The notes under the pieces were generated by a model. It saw only the letters and a program-made list of their open reading frames with translations, was not told where the DNA came from and ran no database searches. Positions 51,485 through 60,261 of a stretch of DNA of 64,000 nucleotides are shown here, piece after piece; position 1 is the stretch's first letter; each line of letters begins with the position of its first letter. Position numbers and translations under genes: made by a program. The stretch is from assembly GCA_044375975.1 (NCBI GenBank), contig JBILLQ010000001.1, positions 72,866 to 136,865 of the forward strand. Direction: 5' to 3'. The DNA comes from UBA5018 sp044375975. Lineage in GTDB: Bacteria; Cyanobacteriota; Cyanobacteriia; PCC-6307; Cyanobiaceae.

Positions 51485-54295
51485 ATGCCCAAGAAGCCCG
51501 CCAGCAAAAAGCAGATCGAGAGCTTTGTGCACGATGAGGCCTCACGCCGGAATATCCCTCCGGCTGAGTTCCAGACGATGGTGCGCAACCAGGAGAAAAC
51601 ACCGCTCCAGGTGGTCTACGAGCGACGAAATCCGGATCTGGATCCGCAGCTGATCTGGCGGGGCAAGGATCTGCTGGATGAGTCCCCCCTGGTGGTGAAC
51701 GCACCGCCGCTTTATATCCAGGAGAAGATCCACCCGAAGGTACTTATTGATGATCTCAGGCGGCGCAGCAAAGAGGGAAGCAGTAGTCATAAGGGCTTTG
51801 TCGAGCAGATGGGTTTGTTCGACACCATCAAGGGCGATGGGGGCGATGGAGCAAAGACCGAGTTCTATCAGCATGATCAGAACTGGACGAATCGGATGAT
51901 TCTTGGGAACTCATTGGAGGTGATGGCGAGTCTGACTGAAAGGGAAGGGTTGCGGGGGAAGGTACAGTGTATTTATTTTGATCCGCCATACGGGATCAAG
52001 TTCAACAGCAACTTTCAGTGGTCAACAACCAGCCGCGATGTCAAGGATGGCAAACCCAGTCACATATCACGTGAACCCGAGCAGGTGAAAGCCTTTAGAG
52101 ATACATGGCGAGATGGAATAAATAGTTACCTGTCTTACTTGCGAGATAGACTTGAAGCGGGTCGAGAGCTCCTATCTGACTCGGGATCGATCTTTGTCCA
52201 AATAGGAGACGAGAATGTACACAGAGTGAGAGCCGTTCTTGATGAAGTATTTGGGGATTGCAATTTCATTTCAATCATCACTCTGACGAAGGCCGCGTCC
52301 CAAAGCTCAACTCTCCTGGCAGGCGTCAATGATTTCCTGCTCTGGTACGCCAAATCAAAAGAACATGTCAAATATAGAAAGCTTCTCAAAGAAAAAGCTC
52401 CAGTAGAGCGCCCCGAAGAGCGCTATATATGCATAGAGGAGTCAAATGGCAAGATTCACGACCTTACTTTTAAGCAAAAGACTGGTGAGGCCGAGGTCCC
52501 GGAAGGAAAGTATCTCCGGATGGTTCCAGCAAATTCTCAGACCGGCTCAGACACTTCAAGGTTTGATTATCAATTCACGGACCAGATTTATCGCCCCCCT
52601 GGTTCGAGGGGATGGTCGACAGGCAAGGCAGGACTTACTCGACTCTCTAAAGCTGATCGCCTCTGGGCTGCAGGAACAACTCTGATGTGGAAATACTATC
52701 ACCTTGATTATCCATGCCGTGAGCGCGTCTCTCTATGGGACGATATCCGCTCTAGTGGATTTGGCTCGGACAAAATATATGTTGTGCAAACTCAGCCGGA
52801 TGTGATTAAAAGGTGCATCCTGATGACTTCTGATCCAGGCGATCTTGTTCTCGATCCAACGTGTGGATCCGGTACATCCGCTGCAGTTGCAGAGGAGTGG
52901 GGCCGGCGCTGGATCACGATCGACACATCGAGAGTCGCATTAGCATTGGCCCGTGCCCGGATCATGGGAGCACGCTATCCCTACTACCTGTTGGCAGATT
53001 CTTCAGAGGGGAAGCTCAAAGAGGCTGAGCTGACTCGCTCAATGCCAAATACTGATCCGGTTTCTCGCAACATCCGCCAAGGCTTTGTCTACGAACGCGT
53101 TCCCCACATCACCCTTAAATCAATTGCAAACAACACCGAGATCGACACGATCTGGGAGAAGTGGCAATCCAGCCTGGAGCCCCTGCGGGAACAGCTGAAT
53201 ACTGCGCTCGGAAAGACATGGCAGGAATGGGAGATCCCCCGCGAAGCCCAGATCAGCTGGCCCGATCAGGCAAAGAGTTTGCATACTAACTGGTGGGGCG
53301 CCCGCATCGAGCGTCAGAAGGAGATCGATGCCTCCATCGCCGCCAAGGCTGATCCCGAATACCTCTACGACAAGCCTTACGAAGACAAATCTAAGGTCCG
53401 TGTAGCCGGTCCATTCACGGTGGAGAGCCTCAGCCCCCACCGCTCAGTAATAGTCAACGACGACGACACCATCACCGATCCCCTCAAGCAGGGTGCCACC
53501 GCCGAGGGGGCCACGGACTTCGCCCAGATGATCCTCAACACCCTGCGAGTGGCCGGGGTGCAACAGGCCCACAAGGAAGATCGCATCAGCTTCGAATCGC
53601 TGGATGGCTGGCCAGGTGTTCTGCTCGCTGGCAAAGGCAGCTATCGCGATGCCGATGGCACGCTCAAGACGGCTGGCATCTTCATCGGCCCAGAGTTCGG
53701 CACTGTCACCCGCGTGGACCTGGTGGAGGCTGCCCGCGAATGCGCCGATGCAGGCTTTGATGTGCTGGTCAGCTGCGCCTTCAACTACGAGGCCCAGTCC
53801 ACCGAGTTCGACAAGCTCGGTCCGATCCCCGTGCTCAAGGCCCGCATGAACGCCGATCTGCACATGCAGCAGGATTTGGCTAATAGCGGCAAGGGCAACC
53901 TGTTTGTGATCTTCGGCGAACCCGACATCGACATCCTCGACTCGACTGGTCCCGATGGACAGCCCAATCAAATTCAGGTAAAGATCAACGGCGTCGACGT
54001 GTTCGACCCCTCCACCGGCGAAGTCCGCAGCGACGAGCCCGACAACATTGCCTGCTGGTTCATCGATAGCGACTACAACGGCGAGAGCTTCTTCGTGCGC
54101 CAAGCCTACTTCCTTGGCCAGAACGATCCTTACAAGAGCCTCAAGACCTCGCTCAAGGCTGAGATAGACCTTGAAGCCTGGGAATCTCTCAACAGCGACA
54201 CGTCCGTTCCGTTTGCCAAGCCCTCAACCGGCCGCATCGCCGTGAAGGTGATCAATCACCTGGGGGATGAGGTGATGAAGGTGTATCGGGTGTAG
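51485..54295 (+). CDS. Type III-like DNA N6-adenine methyltransferase (beta class)
   Basis: 936-residue Mod-type subunit. Motif IV DPPYG at residues 166-170 precedes motif I DPTCGSGTS at 457-464, the beta-class order. The region between them (about 200-430) is the target-recognition part and is visibly more AT-rich than the flanks, suggesting a swapped domain. An unusual extra C-terminal portion of about 300 residues follows (NTLRVAGVQQAHKEDRISFE onward), found with BPTD_3080-type partners. It probably sets the sequence specificity for the adjacent nuclease. Confidence 0.92.
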   Translation: MPKKPASKKQIESFVHDEASRRNIPPAEFQTMVRNQEKTPLQVVYERRNPDLDPQLIWRGKDLLDESPLVVNAPPLYIQEKIHPKVLIDDLRRRSKEGSSSHKGFVEQMGLFDTIKGDGGDGAKTEFYQHDQNWTNRMILGNSLEVMASLTEREGLRGKVQCIYFDPPYGIKFNSNFQWSTTSRDVKDGKPSHISREPEQVKAFRDTWRDGINSYLSYLRDRLEAGRELLSDSGSIFVQIGDENVHRVRAVLDEVFGDCNFISIITLTKAASQSSTLLAGVNDFLLWYAKSKEHVKYRKLLKEKAPVERPEERYICIEESNGKIHDLTFKQKTGEAEVPEGKYLRMVPANSQTGSDTSRFDYQFTDQIYRPPGSRGWSTGKAGLTRLSKADRLWAAGTTLMWKYYHLDYPCRERVSLWDDIRSSGFGSDKIYVVQTQPDVIKRCILMTSDPGDLVLDPTCGSGTSAAVAEEWGRRWITIDTSRVALALARARIMGARYPYYLLADSSEGKLKEAELTRSMPNTDPVSRNIRQGFVYERVPHITLKSIANNTEIDTIWEKWQSSLEPLREQLNTALGKTWQEWEIPREAQISWPDQAKSLHTNWWGARIERQKEIDASIAAKADPEYLYDKPYEDKSKVRVAGPFTVESLSPHRSVIVNDDDTITDPLKQGATAEGATDFAQMILNTLRVAGVQQAHKEDRISFESLDGWPGVLLAGKGSYRDADGTLKTAGIFIGPEFGTVTRVDLVEAARECADAGFDVLVSCAFNYEAQSTEFDKLGPIPVLKARMNADLHMQQDLANSGKGNLFVIFGEPDIDILDSTGPDGQPNQIQVKINGVDVFDPSTGEVRSDEPDNIACWFIDSDYNGESFFVRQAYFLGQNDPYKSLKTSLKAEIDLEAWESLNSDTSVPFAKPSTGRIAVKVINHLGDEVMKVYRV

Positions 54296-54817
54296 TTAGC
54301 CCCTTTTCTTGACCCGCTCGTCCAACAGCAGAGCCAGCAAGAAAAGACGTGCCTCTTCACTCCCTTTGATATTCTCCCAAAGCTTGAAAACACGTTCAGC
54401 ATCTCGGACAGCTTGGCGTGCATCTGTCTTTTTAGGCTGTTGCAAGATGTTGTAATCTGCATCGTGGCGTGATTGACGCAAAGATTGAAAGGTTGCGGCG
54501 ATGTCCTTCAAGTCTGTTGAAATCGGTAACTGCAGGCATGGTCTTAACCCTTTATTAAGGTTCCCACCTGCAAATCCCTTGCAAGCCTCAGCCATTTCAT
54601 AGTGGTCAAATGCGCGAGCTACATATCCTCTGAGTTCTTTTTTCTCTGATCCATTTCCAGCCAACATGCTGGCAGCAGCATGAACAAGGAGGCTGAAGAC
54701 GGAGTAATACGCTGTAGAGATAGAGCGCTTCAAGGTCGCTGCGTCAGGGCGACCCCGCTGCTTGTCTCCAGGGAGCATGTTCTTGCACAGAGCCAGCAAG
54801 TTCTGAGGTAAACCCAT
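54296..54817 (-). CDS. HEPN-like domain protein
   Basis: 173 residues from ATG 54817, which follows the upstream partner's stop by five bases; TTG at 54829 would overlap that stop. All-helical, with LKRSISTAYYSVFSLLVHAA and a late SLRQSRHDADYNI, which match the AYY...F and RxxADY pattern of HEPN/UPF0332-like domains, many of which are RNases in toxin modules. The canonical RX4-6H is not clearly present, so nuclease activity is unproven. Sequence is AT-richer than the core genes, and it faces the methyltransferase tail to tail with no gap. Confidence 0.62.
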   Translation of the reverse strand: MGLPQNLLALCKNMLPGDKQRGRPDAATLKRSISTAYYSVFSLLVHAAASMLAGNGSEKKELRGYVARAFDHYEMAEACKGFAGGNLNKGLRPCLQLPISTDLKDIAATFQSLRQSRHDADYNILQQPKKTDARQAVRDAERVFKLWENIKGSEEARLFLLALLLDERVKKRG

Positions 54818-54822
54818 GAATT

Positions 54823-55167
54823 TCAACACAAGACAGGTGATTCATTCAGATCATCAGGCCACCCGGTCTCGTCTTCATCATCTTCGTCAGTGTCAGCATC
54901 CTCTTCACGGGTTCGAAATCTTACATAAACCCAACGTTCATCTCCCGCATCTGAGATCAAGCTCTGGATTTTTCTTTCGGCTTGATGGGCAGCCTCTAAG
55001 TCTACTTCTTCAACATCGTAAATAACCCAAACCCAGAGTGCTTGATCGCCAAGGGAATCAATGTCGCTCTCCACTCGCCAGGCGTGCACAGGAGGGTCCC
55101 AAAGCTTACTTTCAAGCATGGCTTGAATCTTGTCTGTCTCGAGCTCATTCATGCTGTGCGTTGGCAT
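54823..55167 (-). CDS. Small acidic partner of the HEPN-like gene, unrecognised
   Basis: 114 residues with a strong GGAGG seven bases before ATG 55167. The body (HAWRVESDIDSLGDQALWVW, LEAAHQAERKIQSLISDAGD, ERWVYVRFRTR) predicts an alpha/beta fold. The tail is very acidic (EEDADTDEDDEDETGWPDDL). It lacks the GSxxRG-type motif of MNT nucleotidyltransferase antitoxins that normally pair with HEPN toxins. Position upstream and tightly linked to the HEPN-like gene suggests an antitoxin or regulator. Confidence 0.6.
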   Translation of the reverse strand: MPTHSMNELETDKIQAMLESKLWDPPVHAWRVESDIDSLGDQALWVWVIYDVEEVDLEAAHQAERKIQSLISDAGDERWVYVRFRTREEDADTDEDDEDETGWPDDLNESPVLC

Positions 55168-55307
55168 TGAAAACCTCCGTCATGGCTTGACTCTAAGCGC
55201 GCTCCAGCTACTGGAGTTGTTTCGCTCCCTAGCGAGCGGTCAACATCCCACGCCCTTACATCTCTTACGTTCAGGGGCTAGGCTGAGCAAGGTTCTTGGC
55301 GCAGCTC

Positions 55308-55886
55308 ATGACCCCACAAGCTGAGTTTCAGGCCGCTGTTCTCGATCAGCTTCGCCGTGCGCCGCTCGATCCTCCAGCCCAGGCAGCACTGCTGCAGGCG
55401 CTGACCTCTGTGGCCCCGCGGGAAGGGGCCGTTACCGCAAAGGCAGACGGCCCGCTCGCCGAATGGCTGGGAGAGCCCCCTGCCAATGCCGCCCAGCTCG
55501 AGTTCGAAGCACTCCGGCGCAGCTTTGCCCTCCGCCACCAGCTCCTGGCCTGCACCATCGGTACAGCCGAGGTGAACGAGCTCCTCGCCGCCGGCAGCCG
55601 CCAGACGGTGCACGACCGCCTCAGGGCCGGCACCCTGCTGGGGATCCTTGATCAGGGGAAATGGCGCTTCCCCCTCTGGCAGTTCGACGCCGATGGCCCC
55701 AACGGTGTGATCGACGGACTGGCCCAGGTGCTGCAAGCCCTGCAGGTCTCCAACCTGGCCAAGGCCCGCTGGCTGCAACAGCCCCATCCGGTTTTCGGCG
55801 GCTCCACCCCCTTGGATCTGCTCCGCCACGGCCGCCTCGAAGACGTATTGGCGGAAGCGGGCCAGGTGGGTCGTGGTCAGGATTGA
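55308..55886 (+). CDS. Xre/MbcA/ParS-type antitoxin (DUF2384-like)
   Basis: 192 residues from ATG 55308 (TTG at 55296 is also in frame). The middle EVNELLAAGSRQTVHDRLRA looks like a DNA-binding segment. The C-terminal LAKARWLQQPHPVFGGSTPL and DLLRHGRLEDVLAEAGQV are the toxin-binding hallmark of the Xre/MbcA/ParS group. It sits directly upstream of a RES-like gene, the expected antitoxin-toxin order. Confidence 0.82.
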   Translation: MTPQAEFQAAVLDQLRRAPLDPPAQAALLQALTSVAPREGAVTAKADGPLAEWLGEPPANAAQLEFEALRRSFALRHQLLACTIGTAEVNELLAAGSRQTVHDRLRAGTLLGILDQGKWRFPLWQFDADGPNGVIDGLAQVLQALQVSNLAKARWLQQPHPVFGGSTPLDLLRHGRLEDVLAEAGQVGRGQD

Positions 55887-55935
55887 TCCACCCCCTCCCC
55901 GCAGGTCCACGTCTCCGCTGATCGAGATTCTGCCG

Positions 55936-56406
55936 ATGGCAGCTCCGTTGCTCCGCATCTACAGACCGCAGCCCTATGGCAGCAGTGCTTGCAGCTTCCG
56001 TTACGAGGGGCCGTTCTCACGCTTTGATCACCACGCCGATGGCCACTTGCGTGGAATTCACTACAGCGCACCTTCCTTGTCGTCTTGTGTGGCCCTGTTC
56101 GATCTACGAGGCAGCGGTGCCATGCGAGCCGGGAGTGTTGTTGCACTCAATGCCACAGCTGATCGATCACTGAGTCAGCAGTGGTCTCGCTTTTTCTACG
56201 GCACAGCCATAGCCGATGAAAGACCGATCGATGGTTTGCTCTACAGCAATGCCCACAACGGCGAATCGGCCCTGGCCCTCTACGAACGGGCCGAAGCAGC
56301 GATCCACTGTGAAGCCGAGCTGCCGCTTGCGGCGGACGAGCTTCGCAGCCGCCTGCTGGCTATCGCCAACGACCACGGCATGACCATGGCCTCATCCGGC
56401 TCCTGA
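55936..56406 (+). CDS. RES-domain toxin (NAD+-degrading family)
   Basis: 156 residues from ATG 55936; the frame is open to GTG 55873, overlapping the antitoxin, so an earlier start is possible. LLRIYRPQPYGSSACSFRYE, then FSRFDHHADGHLRGIHYSAPSL and DGLLYSNAHNGESALALYER match the pattern of RES toxins, which deplete NAD+ or ADP-ribosylate. Arg, Tyr and Ser/Glu positions expected for the active site appear conserved by eye. Only 11 bases separate it from the helicase gene that follows. Confidence 0.75.
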   Translation: MAAPLLRIYRPQPYGSSACSFRYEGPFSRFDHHADGHLRGIHYSAPSLSSCVALFDLRGSGAMRAGSVVALNATADRSLSQQWSRFFYGTAIADERPIDGLLYSNAHNGESALALYERAEAAIHCEAELPLAADELRSRLLAIANDHGMTMASSGS

Positions 56407-56417
56407 ACCACAATCCC

Positions 56418-58511
56418 ATGGCTTTCCTCCTCGCCGACAGCTTCCAATCCAGCCTTGAGAAGCTCAGTGGAGAAGAGCAGAAAGCTACCAAGCTCGCCGC
56501 CTTCGAGCTGCAAATCAATCCCACCAACCCTGGTCTGCAATGCCACCGTCTCGACAACATCAAGGACAAGAACTTCTGGTCTGCCCGCGCCAGCCGTGAC
56601 ATCCGGCTGATCTTCCATCGGGTTGAGAGCAGCATGATGCTCTGCTACGCGGGCCATCACGATCCCGCATACGACTGGGCCTCGCGCCGCAAGATCGAAA
56701 CCCATCCCGTCACCGGCGCCGCCCAGATCGTGGAGATCCGCGAAACGGTTCGCGAGATTCAGATCCCCCTCCACATCCCCGCAGCAGCAGCCACAGCCAC
56801 AACCACAGCAGCGCCGGAGCCCAAGCGGCCGCTCTCCAACCTCACGGAAGCCGACCTGCTCAGCTACGGCGTTCCCGCGGAATGGATCCCGGATGTCCGC
56901 ACGGCGGACGACGACATGCTGCTGGTGATCGCCTCTCACCTCCCCGGTGAGGCTGCCGAAGCGATCATCGATCTGGCCACTGGCACCACACCCACCAAGC
57001 CGGAGGTAAGGCAGCCAGACCAAAGCAATCCTTACGAGCACCCCGATGCTCAGCGCCGCTTCCGGGTGCTCACCGGCACCGAAGAGCTGGCTAGAGCACT
57101 GGATTACCCCTGGGAGCGCTGGATCGTCTTCCTCCATCCCAGCCAGGCCGACTGGGTGAGCCGCTCCTTCAATGGCCCCACCCGCGTGCAGGGCTCTGCT
57201 GGTACGGGCAAAACCGTGGTGGCCCTGCACCGCGCCGTTCATCTGGCTCGCAGAAACCCCGAAGCCAGGGTGTTGCTGACCACCTTCTCCGAACCCCTGG
57301 CGGCCCTACTTCAGGACAAACTCCATCGCCTTATCCAGGGGGAGCCCAGCCTGATTGAGCGCCTGGATGTGCTGGCCATGCAAGAACTTGGCGAGCGGAT
57401 GCACGCCGCACAGCTCGGCAAGCCACAGCTCATCACTCCCGAGGACCTTCGCACCTTGATTCAGCGGCATGCGCCGGCGGAGATCAGCCGCGTCTATGGC
57501 GAGGCCTTCGTGGTGGAGGAGTTCAACGAGATTGTCAATGCTTTCGGGCTGCGCGACTGGGACAGCTACCGCGATGTCCGCCGCCTCGGTCGCAAGAGCC
57601 GCCTCAACGAGGCCAAGCGCCGTTTGCTCTGGGATGGATTTGCTGCTGTCCTCCAGGAGCTGGAGCGAACTGGTCAGATCACGTCCCACCAGCTCTTCCA
57701 TCGCACCGCCGAACAGCTCCACCGCAGCGGTGTCCGGCCCTACCAGCACATCGTGGTGGACGAATGCCAGGACATAACAGCCGCCCAGCTCCGTCTCCTG
57801 GCAGCTCTGGCGGGGACCGGCCCCGATGCCCTGTTCTTTGCGGGGGATCTCGGCCAGCGCATCTTCCAGCAACCCTTCTCCTGGACCCAGTACGGCGTGG
57901 ACATCCGCGGCCGCTCGCGCACCCTGCGAGTCAACTACCGCACCTCCCACCAGATCCGCAGCCAAGCCGATCAGCTGCTCGATCCCGAGTCCCGCGACGT
58001 GGACGGCAACGTGCAGGACCGCCGCGGCGCCATCTCCGTGTTCAACGGTCCGGAGCCCGACATCCGGGAATGCGACGACACCGACAGCGAAACCAAGCAG
58101 GTGGCGGCCTGGATTGAGCAGCGCCGCAGCGAAGGCCTCACCCCCAGGGAGTTCGGCATCTTCGTGCGCAGCGAGGCCGAAATCACCCGCGCCGAATCAG
58201 CACTGCAGTTGGCTGAGCTGCCCTACGAGCGTCTGCAGACCTCGGCCATGCGCCTCGGCAGCAAGGCCACCCTCTCCACCATGCACCTGGCCAAAGGCCT
58301 GGAGTTCCGGGCCGTGATCGTGATGGCCTGCGATGAAGACGTGATCCCCAACGCCGAGCGCATCAAGGCCATCACCGACGACAGCGACCTCGATGAAGTG
58401 GTGGCCACCGAACGCCACCTGCTCTACGTGGCCTGCACCCGCGCCCGGGATTATCTGTTGATCACTAGCGGCACTACCTGCTCGGAGTTCGTGGAGGACC
58501 TGCTCGGGTGA
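56418..58511 (+). CDS. UvrD/Rep-type SF1 helicase with N-terminal RelE-like domain
   Basis: 697 residues. The first 95 resemble a RelE/ParE-fold toxin (FLLADSFQSSLEKL, SARASRDIRLIFHRVESSMM, LCYAGHHDPAYDWASRRKIE). A linker with Ala/Thr repeats follows, then an SF1 helicase: Walker A GSAGTGKT at 259-266, motif II VVDECQD with DECQD at 448-452, motif III GDLGQRIFQ, motif IV LRVNYRTSHQIR, and motifs V-VI MHLAKGLEFRAVIV and ERHLLYVACTRARDYL. Such fusions occur in many bacteria with unknown function. It lies 11 bases after the RES gene, suggesting cotranscription with the toxin-antitoxin pair. Confidence 0.88.
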   Translation: MAFLLADSFQSSLEKLSGEEQKATKLAAFELQINPTNPGLQCHRLDNIKDKNFWSARASRDIRLIFHRVESSMMLCYAGHHDPAYDWASRRKIETHPVTGAAQIVEIRETVREIQIPLHIPAAAATATTTAAPEPKRPLSNLTEADLLSYGVPAEWIPDVRTADDDMLLVIASHLPGEAAEAIIDLATGTTPTKPEVRQPDQSNPYEHPDAQRRFRVLTGTEELARALDYPWERWIVFLHPSQADWVSRSFNGPTRVQGSAGTGKTVVALHRAVHLARRNPEARVLLTTFSEPLAALLQDKLHRLIQGEPSLIERLDVLAMQELGERMHAAQLGKPQLITPEDLRTLIQRHAPAEISRVYGEAFVVEEFNEIVNAFGLRDWDSYRDVRRLGRKSRLNEAKRRLLWDGFAAVLQELERTGQITSHQLFHRTAEQLHRSGVRPYQHIVVDECQDITAAQLRLLAALAGTGPDALFFAGDLGQRIFQQPFSWTQYGVDIRGRSRTLRVNYRTSHQIRSQADQLLDPESRDVDGNVQDRRGAISVFNGPEPDIRECDDTDSETKQVAAWIEQRRSEGLTPREFGIFVRSEAEITRAESALQLAELPYERLQTSAMRLGSKATLSTMHLAKGLEFRAVIVMACDEDVIPNAERIKAITDDSDLDEVVATERHLLYVACTRARDYLLITSGTTCSEFVEDLLG

Positions 58512-58648
58512 ACCAGCCAGCGCCAGAAGCTCTCCGTGTTGCCGAATCAGCCCGCACCATTGCGCTGCAAATGATGAGCGAGCGTGGTCGCGGCGCTGTC
58601 CTGGTGGGGGAGCAACGCTCCAGGTTCTTGAGTGCCCTCTATTGCTGA
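58508..58648 (+). CDS. Possible small ORF overlapping the helicase stop
   Basis: 46 residues from a GTG that overlaps the helicase stop (GTGA). It contains ALRVAESARTIALQMMSERG, a plausible helix. No family recognised and no Shine-Dalgarno check is decisive; it may be a remnant or chance frame. Confidence 0.25.
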   Translation: MNQPAPEALRVAESARTIALQMMSERGRGAVLVGEQRSRFLSALYC

Positions 58649-58812
58649 GAGGTGCGTCGCGCAGGAATCCTCAGCTTGCGCGGCCGCGCAAGGGCTTCGC
58701 AAGCCGGCCCGCCGCTGGCGATGAGACGCCGGTGGCACTGGATTCATGGAGCGCTGTGGCCGGCCCTTTTCGCTGGCCGCGCTTGTGCTTACGGTCCTGC
58801 GCTTGCCCATCC

Positions 58813-59829
58813 GTGGCTGTTGCTTCACCATCCCACTCCCCCCGGTCAGCCCAGGGAGCTGCTGCTGCCAAGGTCTCGCCCGAGGAGAAGCTGGTTTCCT
58901 CCTTGATCGCCCTGCTGGAGGGCGGCACCGCCCCCTGGCGGCGGGAGTGGGATGCCGCCTCGGGGAGCCACCACGTGAATCTGCTCTCCGGCCGGCGCTA
59001 TCGCGGCGCCAATCCAGCGCTGCTCACCCTGGGCATGCACCTGCGGGGATCAGCCCTGCCCTACTGGTGTGGCTTCGCTGAGGCCAAGGCCTTGGGGATC
59101 TTTCCTCGCAAGGGCAGCAAGGCGGTGCATGTGCTGCGGCCCCAGGTGCATCAGGGGGGCGAAAGCCGGCTGGCGGAGTCGGGCTCAGCTGCTGAGGGTG
59201 GCCAAGGATCAGCTTCCGCCGATGGCCAGCAGTCAGCTCAGCCTTGCCGCAGCTGGGTCAGCTACCGGCCGGTGGCACTGTTCAATGCGGTCGATCTGGA
59301 AGGCGAGGCTCTGGAGGCGCTGATCCAGAAGCGCCGCCAGGCCGAGGGGGCCGTGCTGCGGCCCGAGCCGGAGCGGCTGGGGGCAGCCGATGCCGTGCTC
59401 AGCAGCTGGCCGGTGCCCGTGAGCTTCGGGGGTGATCGGGCCTGCTATCTGCCGGTGCCCGATCGCATCCAGCTGCCCGATCGAGCCGCCTTCCACTCGG
59501 CAGGGGCCCTCTATGCCACCTGGGCCCATGAGGTGATTCATTCCACGGGCCACAGCTCCCGGCTGGCCCGTGATCTCTCCGGTGGCATGGGCGAAGGAGG
59601 CGATGGCGGCCGGGCCTATGCCCGCGAGGAGCTGGTGGCCGAGCTGGGCGCCGTTCTGCTTGGTGATCGGCTGGAGATCGGCAGTGCCATAGCCAATCAC
59701 GCTGCCTATTTGGGCCAATGGGTGGAGCTGCTCAAAGAGTCGCCGCAGGTGCTGTTGCAGGTGCTCAGTGATGCCCGCAAAGCTACCGATCTGATCTGTC
59801 CAGAGGATCCAGAAGCGGCAGACAGCTGA
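58813..59829 (+). CDS. ArdC-type antirestriction protein (ssDNA-binding N-domain plus zincin peptidase)
   Basis: About 338 residues from GTG 58813; the frame is open to 58642 and another GTG lies at 58756, so the start is uncertain. The N-terminal ArdC domain is clear: LIALLEGGTAPWRREWDAAS, NLLSGRRYRGANPALLTLGM, PRKGSKAVHVLRP and WVSYRPVALFNAVDLEG. The C-terminal zincin motif is HEVIHSTGH with downstream YAREELVAELGAVLLGDRL. ArdC proteins are carried by plasmids and integrative elements and protect incoming DNA from restriction. Here it sits in the same island as a Type III-like system. Confidence 0.88.
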   Translation: MAVASPSHSPRSAQGAAAAKVSPEEKLVSSLIALLEGGTAPWRREWDAASGSHHVNLLSGRRYRGANPALLTLGMHLRGSALPYWCGFAEAKALGIFPRKGSKAVHVLRPQVHQGGESRLAESGSAAEGGQGSASADGQQSAQPCRSWVSYRPVALFNAVDLEGEALEALIQKRRQAEGAVLRPEPERLGAADAVLSSWPVPVSFGGDRACYLPVPDRIQLPDRAAFHSAGALYATWAHEVIHSTGHSSRLARDLSGGMGEGGDGGRAYAREELVAELGAVLLGDRLEIGSAIANHAAYLGQWVELLKESPQVLLQVLSDARKATDLICPEDPEAADS

Positions 59830-60034
59830 GGCGGGATTGGCCTGGGTCAGCCCTGGGATCTGGCGATTAGGCTCCATCGAGGCTTCTCCATGGTGCGGAT
59901 CGGGTCCTGCGCTGCGCCCGCCATAGCCCAATCCCACCTCTGCCGCCCTGCCGTTACCGTTGGATCTCCAGGCCCTGGAAGTTCTGCCCTATTGAGGGCA
60001 GCGGGAGCTACGATCCCTTCGACACGGCAGATAG

Positions 60035-60211
60035 ATGAAGGAGGAAGCCCGCATGATCCTCCGAGCTGCCATCGAAGCCAAGCAGCCTTCAGCAGCAACC
60101 AAGCAAGGGCTGGGCAGTCGCATCCATGCCCAGTTCGCTCAGTTGGGAGGTGTGGAGCTGGAGCTTTCTGGGCGTTCGTCGCAACCAACCCCAGCTCAGT
60201 TCGGCGCCTAA
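60035..60211 (+). pseudogene. FitA/VapB-type antitoxin, N-terminally truncated
   Basis: 58 residues from ATG 60035. EEARMILRAAIEA and GLGSRIHAQFAQLGGVELEL are the second half of FitA-like antitoxins, including the C-terminal peptide that blocks the PIN toxin. The ribbon-helix-helix DNA-binding half is absent upstream. Confidence 0.7.
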
Positions 60212-60261
60212 CCGTGATCGGAACGCCAGGAACGCCACAACCCAGCAGGGGAAATTTCGCG

